Origin: Phoronis australis
Taxonomy: Eukaryota; Phoronida; Phoronidae
Assembly: GCA_002633005.1 (NCBI GenBank)
Contig: NMRA01000702.1
Location: forward strand, 78,138-128,739
Direction of reading: 5' to 3'
Length of the DNA: 50,602 nt
Of this stretch, positions 40,501 to 50,602 are shown piece after piece. The stretch's first letter is position 1, and every line of letters begins with the position of its first letter. The notes beneath the pieces were generated by a model. That model did not search any database and had not been told where the DNA came from. It saw only the letters and a list, made by a program, of their open reading frames with translations. Position numbers and translations under genes: made by a program.

Positions 40501-43500
40501 TTGGATCGCCATTTTCACGAAAACATGTCCCTTTAACTACAAATTTATAGTGTTTGGGCTTTCTCCGTCAGATTTTCCACCAGTTGATCAAGAGAAAATT
40601 TTAGGGTCACTCAACTGAAGCGATTATTGAAAAATTATTTGAAAGTGCTGAAATGCGCCCACGATTGGGGAGCAAACAGTATGCTTCTAGAGCTGTATTA
40701 GTATTGAAAAATGGCACAGAATATGTCAAACCCGTCTAAAAGTGAAGATGGCATCGTCGTCTCCTCATGTTAATAAGAACCGTTTTTGCCAAATATAATG
40801 AAAATCCGTCCAGTATTTCGAAAGATATATCGGCAATTGTAAAAGGCCATCAGGGGCACATCGGTAGTCAGATCCGTCCAAAAGAAGTCAGCTGACGCCA
40901 CATTCATGTCAATACGCTTGACTCGTAAATTATACACATGGCCACTGGGTAGAGTTGAATAGGTCAAATCCGTTGGAAATGGCAACTTGACGTGGTCTCT
41001 TTAATAAAAACCTATTTCCAAAATTCCATGAGAAATCGTCATGGGACTGAAGATTCAGAGGCAAATGTGAAGTATTAAAATTGCCATTAGGGCCGGCAAT
41101 ATCCGAAGGTCGGTTTTGGTGTTCTCATCGGGAAAGCAATGCCAATTTTCATAATTGTCCTTCGACCGGTTTTCATACAAACAGACGGACACCAAAAATG
41201 GACGCCTAAACAATGAAAATGGCAGTACGGAAATGGAAGCCGTCGTCGTCGGCCTACTAACAAGCTATTTGCCAAATTTTATGAAAATGCGCCTATAGTT
41301 GAATTTCCGGTGTGGTAGTCGGATCCCTCCAAAAGTCGTTGCCATCCGTCGTCAACTCCATAGGAACAAATCAGCCAACTTTTTATGAATTTCCTCCACG
41401 CGGTTTTGGAGATACAGCAGTGGACATCGAATCACCCTTGCAGTGTGCAATCACATGGGTTTTGGGCTTAAACTTGACATGCTAAAAGAGTGTCGTTTAG
41501 GTGTGATAGCTTTCGGAAAACTGGATGGTGATTAAAATTCGTTTTTGTAAATTTTTCAATTAAAATGAAACACAAAACTAAATTAACACAATGGTTCGAG
41601 ACTCGACTTTTAAGAACAATGCTTCCGTGAAACGCTTTGATTTACTCACTCTCAGTCCATCGTATACCCACGAGCCAAATCTCAAAGGACAAACTTGGTC
41701 GTTGTACGGCTTGCCGTCGGAACTCTTGTTTATCTTGCAGTGAGATCGTAATGTCATTCTGGGTATATAAGCTACACTCCCGTCGAACAGCACTAACGCG
41801 TTCAGATCAGGATCAACATTATCCACATGGTCGACGCTGAAAAAGAATTACGTCATGTCTCTTAGCTCATCTTTCTGATACTCAAAGTACTTTATGTTCG
41901 CTGGTTGCACAAGTACAAAAGACGTGGGCGTTCACAGTTGTAACCAGTCGTACATGTAGTTTGATGTCACAATATGTTCCACAGTTGTAACCAGCTCTCC
42001 CGTATTGAATTAAAATGATTTGATGACAATTATCAACATACTCAAAAACATCATTACCATGATTATAATAATATTATTATCATTGCCATAGTCAGTGTTA
42101 TTTTTATTGTACATTATAGTTATTATTACATGAAAGGTATACCAAAAACAAAGAGGATTATAGTTCATATTATACGTATACGAAAACATTTTTAAATTTA
42201 ACTTCACCAACAGTCAGAGACGTAGATAGAAGTATTCAACAGGGGGACTAAACGCAAAAATCTTTGGCGAACGGTGGGCCACAATTGAAACCTGTTTCGA
42301 CCGAGGGAAATGCCTTTTTTCCCATGAACAGACATTAACCCAATTGCGCCCTCTCTTGGCTACGTCAATACCAACAGAAATTAGTGTGTTCACAGCGAAT
42401 ATTTAGTACAGACAATTTTCGCATCGCAGTAAATGTTCCTTAGCGTCATTTCTGATTCAGTGGTACCTCTCGACTGCGATATTTTCTGAAACACACAGTG
42501 AACAATTTCTGAAAGACATAGTTGAAATTTTGAGACTGTAGTATGAGCTCGTATCTACATATTGAGTAGGCAGAATTAAAAATTGTTACTCATTTTTAAC
42601 CCAATATTCACTGAGAACTGGAACCAGTCCCAAGCTCCTAGACAGTGATCCCGCGTCTCTGATTGGACCATACCAATGCGCGGGGTCCGATGTTCGATTG
42701 ATACCTGTTATACAACTTAATGTCTGGCGTCCACAACTTATGGGCGGCTACTGTCAGATAATGGACTCCTCCATGCTCGGATGGGTTCCATCGCAGGGAA
42801 ACGTCTTTCCATGCCTGAAGGAGATATTGACACAGTACAGAAAATCAAGAAGTATTAAAAGGTTCAATATCATTAGCTTTACTCGTGTACGGTATTGTAT
42901 TCAACAGCAGCCTGTCCGATATTAGCCTAGTGATGTGACCATTAAGCGGACAGTTGGTGCCCGATATTAGCGTAGTGATGTGACCATTAAGCGGACAGTT
43001 GGTGCCCTGTTGACTTTGTTCATGGATACTGCCTCCTAGGTAGTGGCCTGACTATGTTCATTATTTTAATAATGAACATTTGTAGTCAGTCAGGCTATTA
43101 AAATAACATTATTATCTATTTTAAGGACCTTTTATCCCCAAGCACTTGCTTCTGTCAGAACATTGCAGTTACACAGGGAATATTGTTTGCTAATTTTAAA
43201 GCGACAAGTATCCAACAACGTCAGTGGGTGGGTCTTCTTTTCGGCGTCTTATTCTGTATTCCTAGGGTCTATAGAATGGATTTGGACGGAACTGTCGGTC
43301 GGTATAACCACCAACTTCACGGGTTTACTGTTGTACATTCCTTAGACAGAGGACTACCCCCCTCTCCCCTGTTCTGTTCATTACCCAATTACAACAGCGT
43401 TTGATAACTTCTGTGCCATCTTTGACAATCTTGAGGCATGTTTAAAAAGTTCCCGGTCATGTTCGAAAACGGAGCCTCTTCGAAGCAACTCATGATCAAC

Positions 43501-46500
43501 TTTATCTACTTCGTACAGTACAAACTATTTATGATAGTATTGCGAAGTAGTGCTAATTTTAGTCCTTTTGCAGCGGCTGTAAATATGTCTTTGTTTACTT
43601 ACGTGCTAATTTTAAAGTTCGTGTTCAAATAAAACTCAGGGTCATGCTCACCAACGAAAATATTAAGCAACAAATAATGTTTCTGTGAATTTGTGAAAAC
43701 GAAGATTAGGAGGCCAAAGTACACTATGCATATGCGCCATGTTTGGCATTTTGCTTTGAGAAAACTGCGTGCTCTGGTTCAGAACAATCTCCTGCTTATT
43801 GTGAATATGTCACCATAGACGACCGTCGCCCTAACCTAAACGACCCTCGCCCTTTGCTAAACGACCATCGCGCTACCTAGACGACCATCGCCCTACCTAG
43901 ACGACCATCGCCCTATCCTAGACGACCATCGCCCTATCCTAGACGACCATCGCCCAATCCTAGACGGCCGCCGCCCTATCCTAGACGACCATCGCAGTTC
44001 TCACAAGCCTGTCTCTTTTGAGTGAAGAACCAGATGTGGTCAATTTTACTAATGCAAGTGCTTTAAATCAACAGCTATTTTTGTCAGAGAAGATGCGAGT
44101 TCAGTCCCACTTACACTGGAAAATTCCTCACCGGACCTAGTTTTCTCCGTATCGAGGCCTAGTTTCAGAACTGACGTAAGTTTTTAACAGGAACTAGTGT
44201 GGTTCTTCACGATTCCTGCCAAGTATAGCGGGTGTCGTGGTTCTTCACGATTCAGGCCAAGTATACAAACTACCCATATGTGAAAACATCTTCCATTTGT
44301 CATGTTCCCACTTTAGCCTGACTTTCTCGTACATTACTCTTTATTCTCACATCATTATGATTGCATAATATAATTCCATCTTATAACCTTCAGCCTGTCT
44401 GTAAAGCACAAGTTGACGATCTTACCAGTCTTAGCCAGGCGTGACATTCAAACATTTCATTCTTGATGTCCTAAAACAGATGAAAACACTGGGATGAAAA
44501 GTGACGTATATGAATTATTGAGACACAGGCCACATTAGAAATGTTATACGCAAGGACTTGCGAAAGATCAGCCAATGGGCTCTCTCAGAAACGATATCGT
44601 TCTTTTACGAATTTTTTTGCGTCCAAAAGACCCCTAAATGTGTCTTTTGGAAAAAGTTGGGGTTCTTTTCGTCTATGGCCGCCTCAGCACCCCGATTAGG
44701 TTTTACGTGTGCTTAAAGATGCTATGTCTTATTTAAATAGTTAAATTTGTAGCAAGCGCCACCTCGTGAATTCCTGGAGAACTGTGCGCACAAGTATCTG
44801 AAGAAAAGAAACAATTTGTAAATGAAATGCGATTTTAAAGAGAACACCACAACTGATACACTTAAGAACAAATGTGAGCATACAGAAAACTAGAAAGCCC
44901 TAGTAATTCTAAATTTTACGCAATCGTTATTTGATAGTGAAATGAACAAAATAGTAAAAACTGTGCCTTGTTTTATTAGGGTAGCGATGACATTTTACCA
45001 TACTCATTTGCGTAAAAATAGTCTCGCAAAACGAGACTTTGGCGAGATTGTAATGGTAACTGGTTCTCGGATGGTTTCCGGCACACCGGAAGACCCGGGG
45101 TTGTTTGTACTTCATTTGCTTATTCACGATTTAATGAGACATACATGAAGCATCTTTAAGAGCAAATGTTTGATTTTGTCGGCATCTTGGCCACAGTAAC
45201 AGAAGTCTGACGATGCTTCTGTTGGTAAGAGGTCAATTTAAGTATTTAAATATCAAATCGTAAAAGAATACTAACGTCTTGTTCATATTTTTACGTGTAC
45301 AAGATATGCAAGACGATACAGAAAGACTTTCCCAAATCTTTTTTCCCGTACGACACGTTAGGAAGTCTCCGTACACTGACAATCGGCATTGACGAGCAGT
45401 GACATACACGTTTAACGGAAGACTTAGTTTTATAACCATGTGCAGTGATCTATATTTTAGTTTGCTTTAAAAGGGTCCAGCAGTCTTTTAAAATAAGTCA
45501 ACGGGTACTCACGAAGGAATGCAAGCGAACAATTGACAGGCCGACTTTCACCTTGACAGGTTCATCGACAGGTGCCGGTCTGATGTCCTTGTTGTACTGT
45601 TCAAGTAAGAATGCGTAAAGTTTTCGCTCGTTCTCAACAGTTTTGGAAACGTTAGACTGCACTGAAACACAAAATGACACAATTTATCAGTTTTATTACT
45701 GCCCTGTCCATAGGGTCCACATGGCTTCGGCTTCACATTAAACAGACAACTGGTTGCGGGTATTAGTCGAGTTTCATTATGTTACAACTGACTAGCTCTT
45801 GTGCTCCTGCTCGCGAGATAAAGTTCCACGTTGCAACAGTTGACTACATAAATAAAAATACAATAACTCTCAAGATGATGGACCCCTTTTTCTAGGGTAT
45901 TGTTTTTCCAAGTCCGTTTTAATTACTGTAGAGTCATAAATCAGAATGCAATTGAGTGACCAAGTTGCAGGTAGCAGATTTTATTTATACAGTGTCCACA
46001 TCGCAAGTGCCGTCCGAGAAGGAGCCAGACCGAATGTCTTTTCTACCGTTAAAGAAAATGGATTGCGAACGCTGTCAGACGTCGAAAATGCTTTCTTATC
46101 CTCCAACCCAAAGCAGAAGGCAAATCTACATGTAGGCCTACCTTCTTAATTTGAGAATTGTGCATTCCGTGTTCGTGTTACGCCAAAAAGCACAGTTTGT
46201 TCTGCTCTGTGCCCGACTCAAGAAAGACCCCGGACCGCAGCCAAGGCCCGGTGTTTTTAAGATGCTTCCCAAAAGGCTCGTAACCAAAGATAAGCAAGGT
46301 TTTTGAAACCACAAGATTTGCCAAGTGATCAATAAAAAACAAACCATGCATCATTTCATCCGTCTCTGGTAGATTTCCATTTAAGAACAAGTAAAAAACT
46401 AACGCACCATTGGCTTAATTTTCAAAAAACAGTGGCAAGAACCAGCTGTCCTTTTTTGACCTTCAGCTCCATTCGCTTTGCGCTTGGCCAACCGGCAATC

Positions 46501-49500
46501 TCACATTAAACCATCAATGCGTCTAATCTACGTACTTGTTTTCTGCCTATTTTTCGTTTTCCATCTCACTTTACTTGTCACGGAACATAACCCCATGCTT
46601 CCAAATATCGAAACATCTTATCTCAGAAATGGGTGATTGGATTCGTATAAAACTTTCGTATGCTTTGTTTTATGCAGGGTTCTCCAAAAATAGGACTTTC
46701 ATGGTTGAATAAACCGAAAACGAAGTAGTAATTTAGAACATTGTAACGATACCCCTGAGATTTTATCTTGGTTACTGGTGTCGTTGTTTGGCTATGGATA
46801 TGCCTCCGGTTCTTTTATGCTCAACTTTATTAAAAAGACGCGGTCATGGGACCCGTGTTGTAGAAGCGTGGTATAAAGTTTTTACATTCCGAAATATATT
46901 TTTTCACCGAGTTAAACTCTACAGTTTTGTGGATAGTTGTCTAAATTAAGACTTGTCGATAAGGACTTAATGACCTAAATTCTCCAATTATATTTAAAAG
47001 CTCGTTGTCTTACGCTCGTTGTTTACGTTCGTCGTTTAACTGACGAGCGTGATACCCCCAAGCAAAATGAAACAGCAACAGTGCGAAGCGTAAGCAAACA
47101 TAACTAGGACCGGTGGTGGAGAAGGGGGCGGGATCCCTTTCCCGTTTTTTTTAAGTTAGTCGGTAGACTTTCCGAACAGAAGCCGGCCCCCCAACTTTCA
47201 GGGCGCCAGTGCACATACGGACGCGCTTTACCCAATTCCCCGAGGCAAACATATTAGGCCCCCATTATGGTACCCTAGATCGGCCACTGTACACAGCTGG
47301 AATTTACGAACGTAAGTTTACAGGCGTACACTTTGTCAGAGCTCACGTGGCCTGCGACATAATCTCTCATTGGGCATAATGATTACGCCTTTTTAAGCCC
47401 GAATCTTACGACAGTTTCCCTCCAGCAGCCAACGATACTCATAATTACCGAGACGTTGCGTACTGTGTGTAGCCACCTTCTCATAAAAAGTCCGGCTTTA
47501 TTCGTATGCGCTGTTAACCACTTTAGGCCTTACATCTAATCAATGCCAAACCTAAGTCTAGCAAGCTAGCTGTACGAAGATTAATGTCAAAATACATTTT
47601 TGTACCTAGTCGAAACTTTATGTATCGTGCGAGCTTGTTCCACGGAAAGGTTTGGCTGGTAGGCCTATTTTGTCTGGCAATTTCCTGTGCCTGTAAACTG
47701 CGACATTTTAATTTTACCACTATTACCGAACGACAGCCTTCAAGAAGTTTGTATTCATCGAGAAGGAAGGCGGTCGTACTGTACTATTGTGCGAGGTCTC
47801 ATTTTACGCGAGTGTTTACGGAATGTATAAAGTCAATCCAGGGCACTGAAGTGGGACTGAATTTTATGTTGTGTTAACAATGCCAAACTGGGTTTTTATT
47901 TGTTTTCGTTTCAAAACAGGTCACTAGCGATGAGTAGCTGAGGCGTGTGCGGTTAACCAAGGAGAACTACCAAACCACTAACTGCCAAACGGTACTTGAG
48001 ACACACTCCTTTTAGTACGAAGCTGGAATTTTCCATTCGACGCGTGGAAAATCCCCATGTACTGATGTCAACTGCAGTGCACAAAGCCCTAAAGCAATGT
48101 TATTGTTGGTAGCTACCTAAATGCGTTGTACTCGTCCATTCAATTGGTATGGGTGTGCTGTAAACGCAGAATGACAACTGTTTCGTATCCAGTGAAAGTT
48201 TTTTACATAGTAAGTCAACAATATCTGGGCTAGTTAATTACCCGAAATAGACAAATCTTAATACAAAAACTTTCCAAAATATTGCGTTTGTTGTGATAAA
48301 GATTTTCCAAATGTATGACACAGCAACAACGGACGTACTCTTTGCACTCCAACCCCAATTTANATTACGCCTTTTTAAGCCCTAATCTTACGACACTTTC
48401 CCTCCAGCAGCCAACGATACTCATAATTACCGAGGCGTTGCGTACTGTGTGTAGCCACCTTCTCATAAAAAGTCCGGCTTTATTCGTACGCGGTGTTAAC
48501 CACTTTAGGCCTTTCATCTAATCAATGTCAAACCTAAGTCTAGCAAGCTAGCTGTACGAAGATTAATGTCAAAATACATTTTTGTTCCTAGTCGAAACTT
48601 TATGTATCGTGCGAGCTTGTTCCATGGAAAGGTTTGGCTGGTAGGCCTATTTTGTCTGGCAATTTCCTGTGCCTGTAAACTGCGACATTTTAATTTTACC
48701 ACTATTACCGAACGACAGCCTTTAAGAAGTTTGTATTCATCGAGAAGGAAGGCGGTCGTACTGTACTATTGTGCGAGGTCTCATTTTACGCGAGTGTTTA
48801 CGGAATGTATAAAGTCAATCCAGGGCACTGAAGTGGGACTGAAGCTTATGTTGTGTTAACAATGCCAAACTGGGTTTTTACTTGTTTTCGTTTCAAAACA
48901 GGTCACTATCGATGAGTAGCTGAGGCGTGTGCGGTTAACCAAGGAGAACTACCAAACCACTAACTGCCAAACGGTACTTGAGACACACTCCTTTTAGTAC
49001 GAAGCTGGAATTTTCCATTCGACGCGTGGAAAATCCCCATGTACTGATGTCAACTGCAGTGCACAAAGCCCTAAAGCAATGTTATTGTTGGTAGCTACCT
49101 AAATGCGTTGTACTCGTCTATTCAATTGGCATGGATGTGCTGTAAACGCAGAATGGCAACTGTTTCGTATCCAGTGAAAGTTTTTTACATAGTAAGTCAA
49201 CAATATCTGGGCTAGTTAATTACCCAAAATAGACAAATCTTAATACAAAAACTTTCCAAAATATTGCGTTTGTTGTGATAAAGATTTTCCAAATGTATGA
49301 CCCAGCAACAACGGACGTACTCTTTGCACTCCAACCCCAATTTAGCATTCTCGGTTCTACTGCTGTGTTCTACTGCTGTGTTCTACTACTGAATTTTGTG
49401 CGAAAATAAAAGTCTGCTGCTCTTTGTTCGATTACATTTTGTTTTACGTTGATAAATGTCCAAACAGTTAACATTTGGTGACAAGCTATAAGTTTTTTTC

Positions 49501-50057
49501 TGAACTCTTGAGTGTTTACTCAAAAGTTCGAGTTTAACTCGAGATAGTACTAAAAAATTGAGCCGATCGAGTTAAATTGACGCACGTAAACCGTAATGTA
49601 CTCGAGTAGAGAATAATGGTTATTTATCTTGAGATAGCACGAAAGTCAAAAACAATCTCGAATTCGGTTTCAAGCACCACTGTAACTTAGACCTCGGGCC
49701 TTAATATGCTTTTATTGCGATGGTATTTCCAGCGACCCATTGTCACGTGACTAGACGGAACTGGTAATCCTTGTATTTACTCACTTCAAAACTTGAACCA
49801 ACTAAACAAGTTTTAAGGAAACAAATATTGACGACAATAGATGTAACTCAACATTCAACATAAACTTCGATCACCGAATAAAATGCTTTGTTTTATGTTT
49901 GTTTGAAGAGCATAAAATGACATCGTTAAAAAACACCAGAATTGCTAATAGTAATAGTGTGTCGGTGGGTCTTACCTAGGTTGTCCCAATCACACAGCGA
50001 AAGCTTTGTCAAAGACAAAACAACACAGCAATAAAATAGCAGTCGTACACACTTCAT
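34297..50057 (-). CDS. nicotinic acetylcholine receptor alpha-like subunit, nine coding exons
   Basis: The CDS joins 50057-49976, 45661-45513, 44470-44426, 42814-42705, 41836-41650, 38586-38256, 37218-37159, 35629-35511 and 34542-34297: 1329 nt, 442 residues plus stop, with all junction phases consistent. It has a signal peptide, an extracellular domain with loop D W (HAWLRL), loop A LWTPDIKLYN, loop B GSWVYDG and loop C YPCCQQPF (vicinal Cys 234/235, the mark of an alpha subunit), then M1, M2, M3 (ELNFVILVIGLTATSVLHTL) and M4 (TVLAVIDRFLFVVSVVLLAI). Role by family: a pentameric acetylcholine-gated channel of the plasma membrane. Oddities: a 15-residue Cys-loop, about 15 extra residues before M1, Ala at M2 -1', an M2-M3 linker about 7 residues short, and a brief M3-M4 loop. 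The open frame across nine exons argues against a pseudogene. Confidence 0.85.
34543..35510. other. receptor intron 8, with a G/C-tract repeat
   Basis: A GGGGGGCGGGGGGTGCATTT segment at about 34805 belongs to the G/C-tract family. Nothing else was recognised. Confidence 0.4.
35511..35629 (-). CDS. receptor coding exon 8 (M3)
   Basis: The acceptor TTGTGTTTCAG and donor CGTAAG|GTAAGC bound 119 nt. It encodes KLCELNFVILVIGLTATSVL and HTLWHSDRSRKLLPQCLRK, the third membrane helix and the start of the cytoplasmic loop. Confidence 0.8.
35780..36185. repeat. GTTCNTGTTCATG-type minisatellite (36-bp period)
   Basis: Hexamer-like GTTCTTGTTCATGTTTTGGT units are arranged with a 36-bp higher period (clear at 35835-35930) and decay to the right. 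The minus frame reads NQNMNKNMDQ-like repeats, so the open frames on both strands are compositional. An N at 35758 lies just left of it. It lies in receptor intron 7. Confidence 0.85.
36186..37158. other. receptor intron 7, remainder
   Basis: A plus-strand open frame leaves the minisatellite and continues to 36466, with a segment AVNVIQYSLKFTIYLITLPL of unknown origin. Nothing else is recognisable. Confidence 0.3.
37159..37218 (-). CDS. receptor coding exon 7 (M2, 60 nt)
   Basis: The acceptor TTCTTTCCGTCAG and donor ACAG|GTAAAT enclose 60 nt in phase 1-1, encoding G-SAILVCLTLVLVKSPSHST. It supplies the L-T core of M2 and joins the flanking exons in frame on both sides, which is the main support for so short an exon. 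Confidence 0.75.
37219..38255. other. receptor intron 6, with a G/C-tract repeat at 37664-37745
   Basis: GATTGAGGGGGGGCAAGGGG then CCATGCCCC is a further member of the G/C-tract family. The rest is featureless. Confidence 0.45.
38256..38586 (-). CDS. receptor coding exon 6 (loop C, M1)
   Basis: The acceptor CCTTTGCAG and donor CTAG|GTGAGA bound 331 nt. It encodes KKYPCCQQPFPDIIFYMNMH, an extended pre-M1 segment, M1 (FIFNIGAVLLIPMIFLLP) and the start of M2 (ETNAKLIL). Confidence 0.88.
38900..41400. repeat. repeat block, about 451-bp unit, carrying CTCF-like cores
   Basis: The segments around 39423-39683 and 39874-40134 are homologous at a 451-bp offset. Flanking sequence back to 38900 and on to 41400 contains more diverged parts (TTCATGAAAATCCGTT, GGTAGTCGGATCCGTCC, GTTTAGGAGATACA). 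At least nine CCACTAGGGGGCAC-like motifs recur at about 130-290-bp spacing between 38938 and 40278. It lies in receptor intron 5. Confidence 0.75.
41650..41836 (-). CDS. receptor coding exon 5 (Cys-loop, loop B)
   Basis: The acceptor CTTTTTCAG and donor CTGAGA|GTGAGT bound 187 nt. The Cys-loop CKINKSSDGKPYNDQVC (162-178) and PLRFGSWVYDG follow. The loop has 15 residues between the cysteines. Confidence 0.88.
41837..42704. other. receptor intron 4, AT-rich, nothing recognised
   Basis: An AT-rich, ATTATTATT-containing stretch spans 42020-42180. No other feature was seen. Confidence 0.35.
42705..42814 (-). CDS. receptor coding exon 4 (loop A)
   Basis: The acceptor CTCCTTCAG and donor AACAG|GTATCA bound 110 nt. 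It encodes AWKDVSLRWNPSEHGGV and LWTPDIKLYN, the W-N-P, GG(V/I) and LYN landmarks of the family. It ends in phase 2. Confidence 0.88.
42915..43006. repeat. 46-bp tandem duplication
   Basis: CCGATATTAGCCTAGTGATG... to GGACAGTTGGTGC occurs twice in direct succession with one difference. Confidence 0.85.
43046..43098. repeat. short palindrome
   Basis: ATGTTCATTATT and AATAATGAACAT flank a tiny loop, and the outer GCCTGACTA / TAGTCAGTCAGGC also pair. Confidence 0.7.
43818..43995. repeat. about 21-bp minisatellite, eight to nine copies
   Basis: CCTAGACGACCATCGCCCTAT units with two edge variants. It lies in receptor intron 3. Confidence 0.85.
44426..44470 (-). CDS. receptor coding exon 3 (45-nt microexon)
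   Basis: The acceptor CATCTGTTTTAG and donor AGACTG|GTAAGA enclose exactly 45 nt in phase 0-0, encoding DIKNEMFECHAWLRL. A 45-nt exon at this place is the classic nicotinic receptor gene structure, and it holds the loop D Trp. Confidence 0.85.
45513..45661 (-). CDS. receptor coding exon 2
   Basis: The acceptor TTTGTGTTTCAG and donor TCCTTC|GTGAGT bound 149 nt. It encodes NERKLYAFLLEQYNKDIRP and VKVKVGLSIVRL, the conserved N-terminal helix and first strand. NVS near its start is a glycosylation sequon. Confidence 0.85.
45662..47380. other. receptor intron 1, left part, nothing firm
   Basis: A GGACCGGTGG...GGGCGGGATCCC...TTTTTTTT segment near 47110 resembles part of the 32.8-kb G/C-tract copy. 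No other feature was recognised. Confidence 0.35.
47381..49343. repeat. 981-bp tandem direct duplication
   Basis: Unit 1 (about 47381-48361) and unit 2 (about 48362-49343) match over their full length with only scattered differences. Both end CACTCCAACCCCAATTTA, and both restart with ATTACGCCTTTTTAAGCC. An N at 48363 sits exactly at the junction. Each unit carries the same 97-codon open frame (47584-47877 and 48566-48859). Confidence 0.85.
49344..49975. other. receptor intron 1, right part, possible LTR end
   Basis: AATAAAAGTCTGC near 49405, then AACATTTGGTGAC near 49470, resembles an LTR end plus primer binding site, as at 13430-13530. CTCGAG/ACTCGAG palindromes follow (49525-49615). Confidence 0.3.
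49976..50057 (-). CDS. receptor coding exon 1 (signal peptide)
   Basis: ATG opens MKCVRLLFYCCVVLSLTKLS then LCDWDNL, a short basic start and a hydrophobic core. The donor is AACCTAG|GTAAGA, phase 1. Confidence 0.75.
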
Positions 50058-50126
50058 GGCTGTTGTGGCGTGTCTGGTGGTGACGCTCTGTGTCGGAGAA
50101 TGACAGACTGGCTGTGACCGGTACCA

Positions 50127-50134
50127 CTTAAATA
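50127..50134 (-). promoter_or_regulatory. TATA-like box of the receptor gene
   Basis: On the minus strand CCCTATTTAAGTGG lies 70 bp upstream of the start codon. Initiation about 30 bp downstream would leave a 5' UTR of roughly 40 nt. This rests on the motif alone. Confidence 0.35.
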
Positions 50135-50602
50135 GGGTTTCGTGACCTCATGTCGCGGTCCTGTCAACACTTACGAGTTAAAGAACAAGGAACTGACGAG
50201 CAGAGTCCGCGTGAGTGGACTGTCTGCCAAGTTCGTAGATGTCCGGAGGGTACATGTAGATTATGTATACGGGGTGTACCGCTCAATAATTAGAAAGAGC
50301 TTCGAGCTAAATTCCCTTTGTAAGCGAGATTCATTTTTAGGTAAGAGACACTCCATAAAAATGGATGCAGTTGTTATTGTAGTAAAGGCTGCAGTTTAAC
50401 ATTTCTTTCACTGACTCATCCCAAGTCTTATCCTTAACCCTAACCTAGCTATGATAACTTTCCAAACTAGAAACATTAGAATTCCATTATTTTCCATTAG
50501 TAGACAATTTCAAAATTTGTCAAACTTCAAGATAACATTAATTCTTATTTATATTCGATTCTTTTTAACAGTTGCGGATTTAGGGGGGGGGGCAAGGGGG
50601 CC
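50135..50602. other. upstream of the receptor, ending in a G/C-tract repeat
   Basis: The window ends with GCGGATTTAGGGGGGGGGGG then CAAGGGGGCC, the start of another G/C-tract copy. The open frame at 50142-50399 has no motif. Confidence 0.4.

Noticed and set aside
43818-43995. CRISPR-like array
   Set aside because: The units are contiguous, with no unique spacers, and the context is eukaryotic; it is a minisatellite.
47584-48859. A pair of real 97-residue genes in the duplicated unit
   Set aside because: Conservation between the copies is explained by the recent duplication of the whole 981 bp, not by selection on the frame; no motif was found.

Overview
This is a metazoan nuclear window: long introns with GT-AG splice sites (and one GC-AG intron), an axonemal EF-hand gene, a Cys-loop receptor gene, LTR remnants, a tRNA-derived SINE, MITEs and many minisatellites. 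Gene density and repeat style suggest an invertebrate; the sequence alone does not fix the phylum. Two single N bases (35758, 48363) mark unresolved positions next to repeats.

Three genes can be supported. (1) A calaxin (CLXN/EFCAB1) gene on the minus strand, six coding exons between 22095 and 5134. All junctions agree in phase and give a 204-residue, three-EF-hand protein. (2) A plus-strand single-exon gene (22988-24640) for a 550-residue type I membrane protein with five four-cysteine sushi/CCP modules. It lies head to head with calaxin, 892 bases away. (3) A nicotinic acetylcholine receptor alpha-like subunit on the minus strand, nine coding exons from 50057 to 34297. All phases match and give 442 residues. 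I assembled the exons of (1) and (3) by hand from splice sites and family motifs; most are too short to appear as ORFs.

Layout. 1-522: 3' end of an LTR retrotransposon (pol tail, polypurine tract, LTR). 523-5133: intergenic, with a 1.2-kb array of a 42-bp minisatellite open in frame on both strands. 5134-22095: calaxin; its introns hold a 0.4-kb inverted-repeat pair flanking exons 3-4, a nearly 2-kb imperfect palindrome, a putative solo LTR with an ideal heat-shock element, a 191-bp tandem repeat and a MITE. 22988-24640: sushi gene. 24641-34296: intergenic, with a tRNA-SINE, a decayed YqaJ-type nuclease copy, a near-perfect 64-bp-stem hairpin and a MITE. 34297-50057: receptor gene, with minisatellites, a repeat block rich in CTCF-like cores and a 981-bp tandem duplication in its introns.

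The most interesting item is the receptor. It keeps the aromatic ligand-binding residues and the vicinal CC of an alpha subunit, but has a 15-residue Cys-loop (13 is canonical), an insertion before M1, an altered M2 with Ala at -1', and a shortened M2-M3 linker. No prokaryotic defence system, CRISPR array or operon is present. The three genes share no evident pathway: calaxin acts in ciliary dynein docking, the receptor in ligand-gated signalling, and the sushi protein is an uncharacterised surface molecule.
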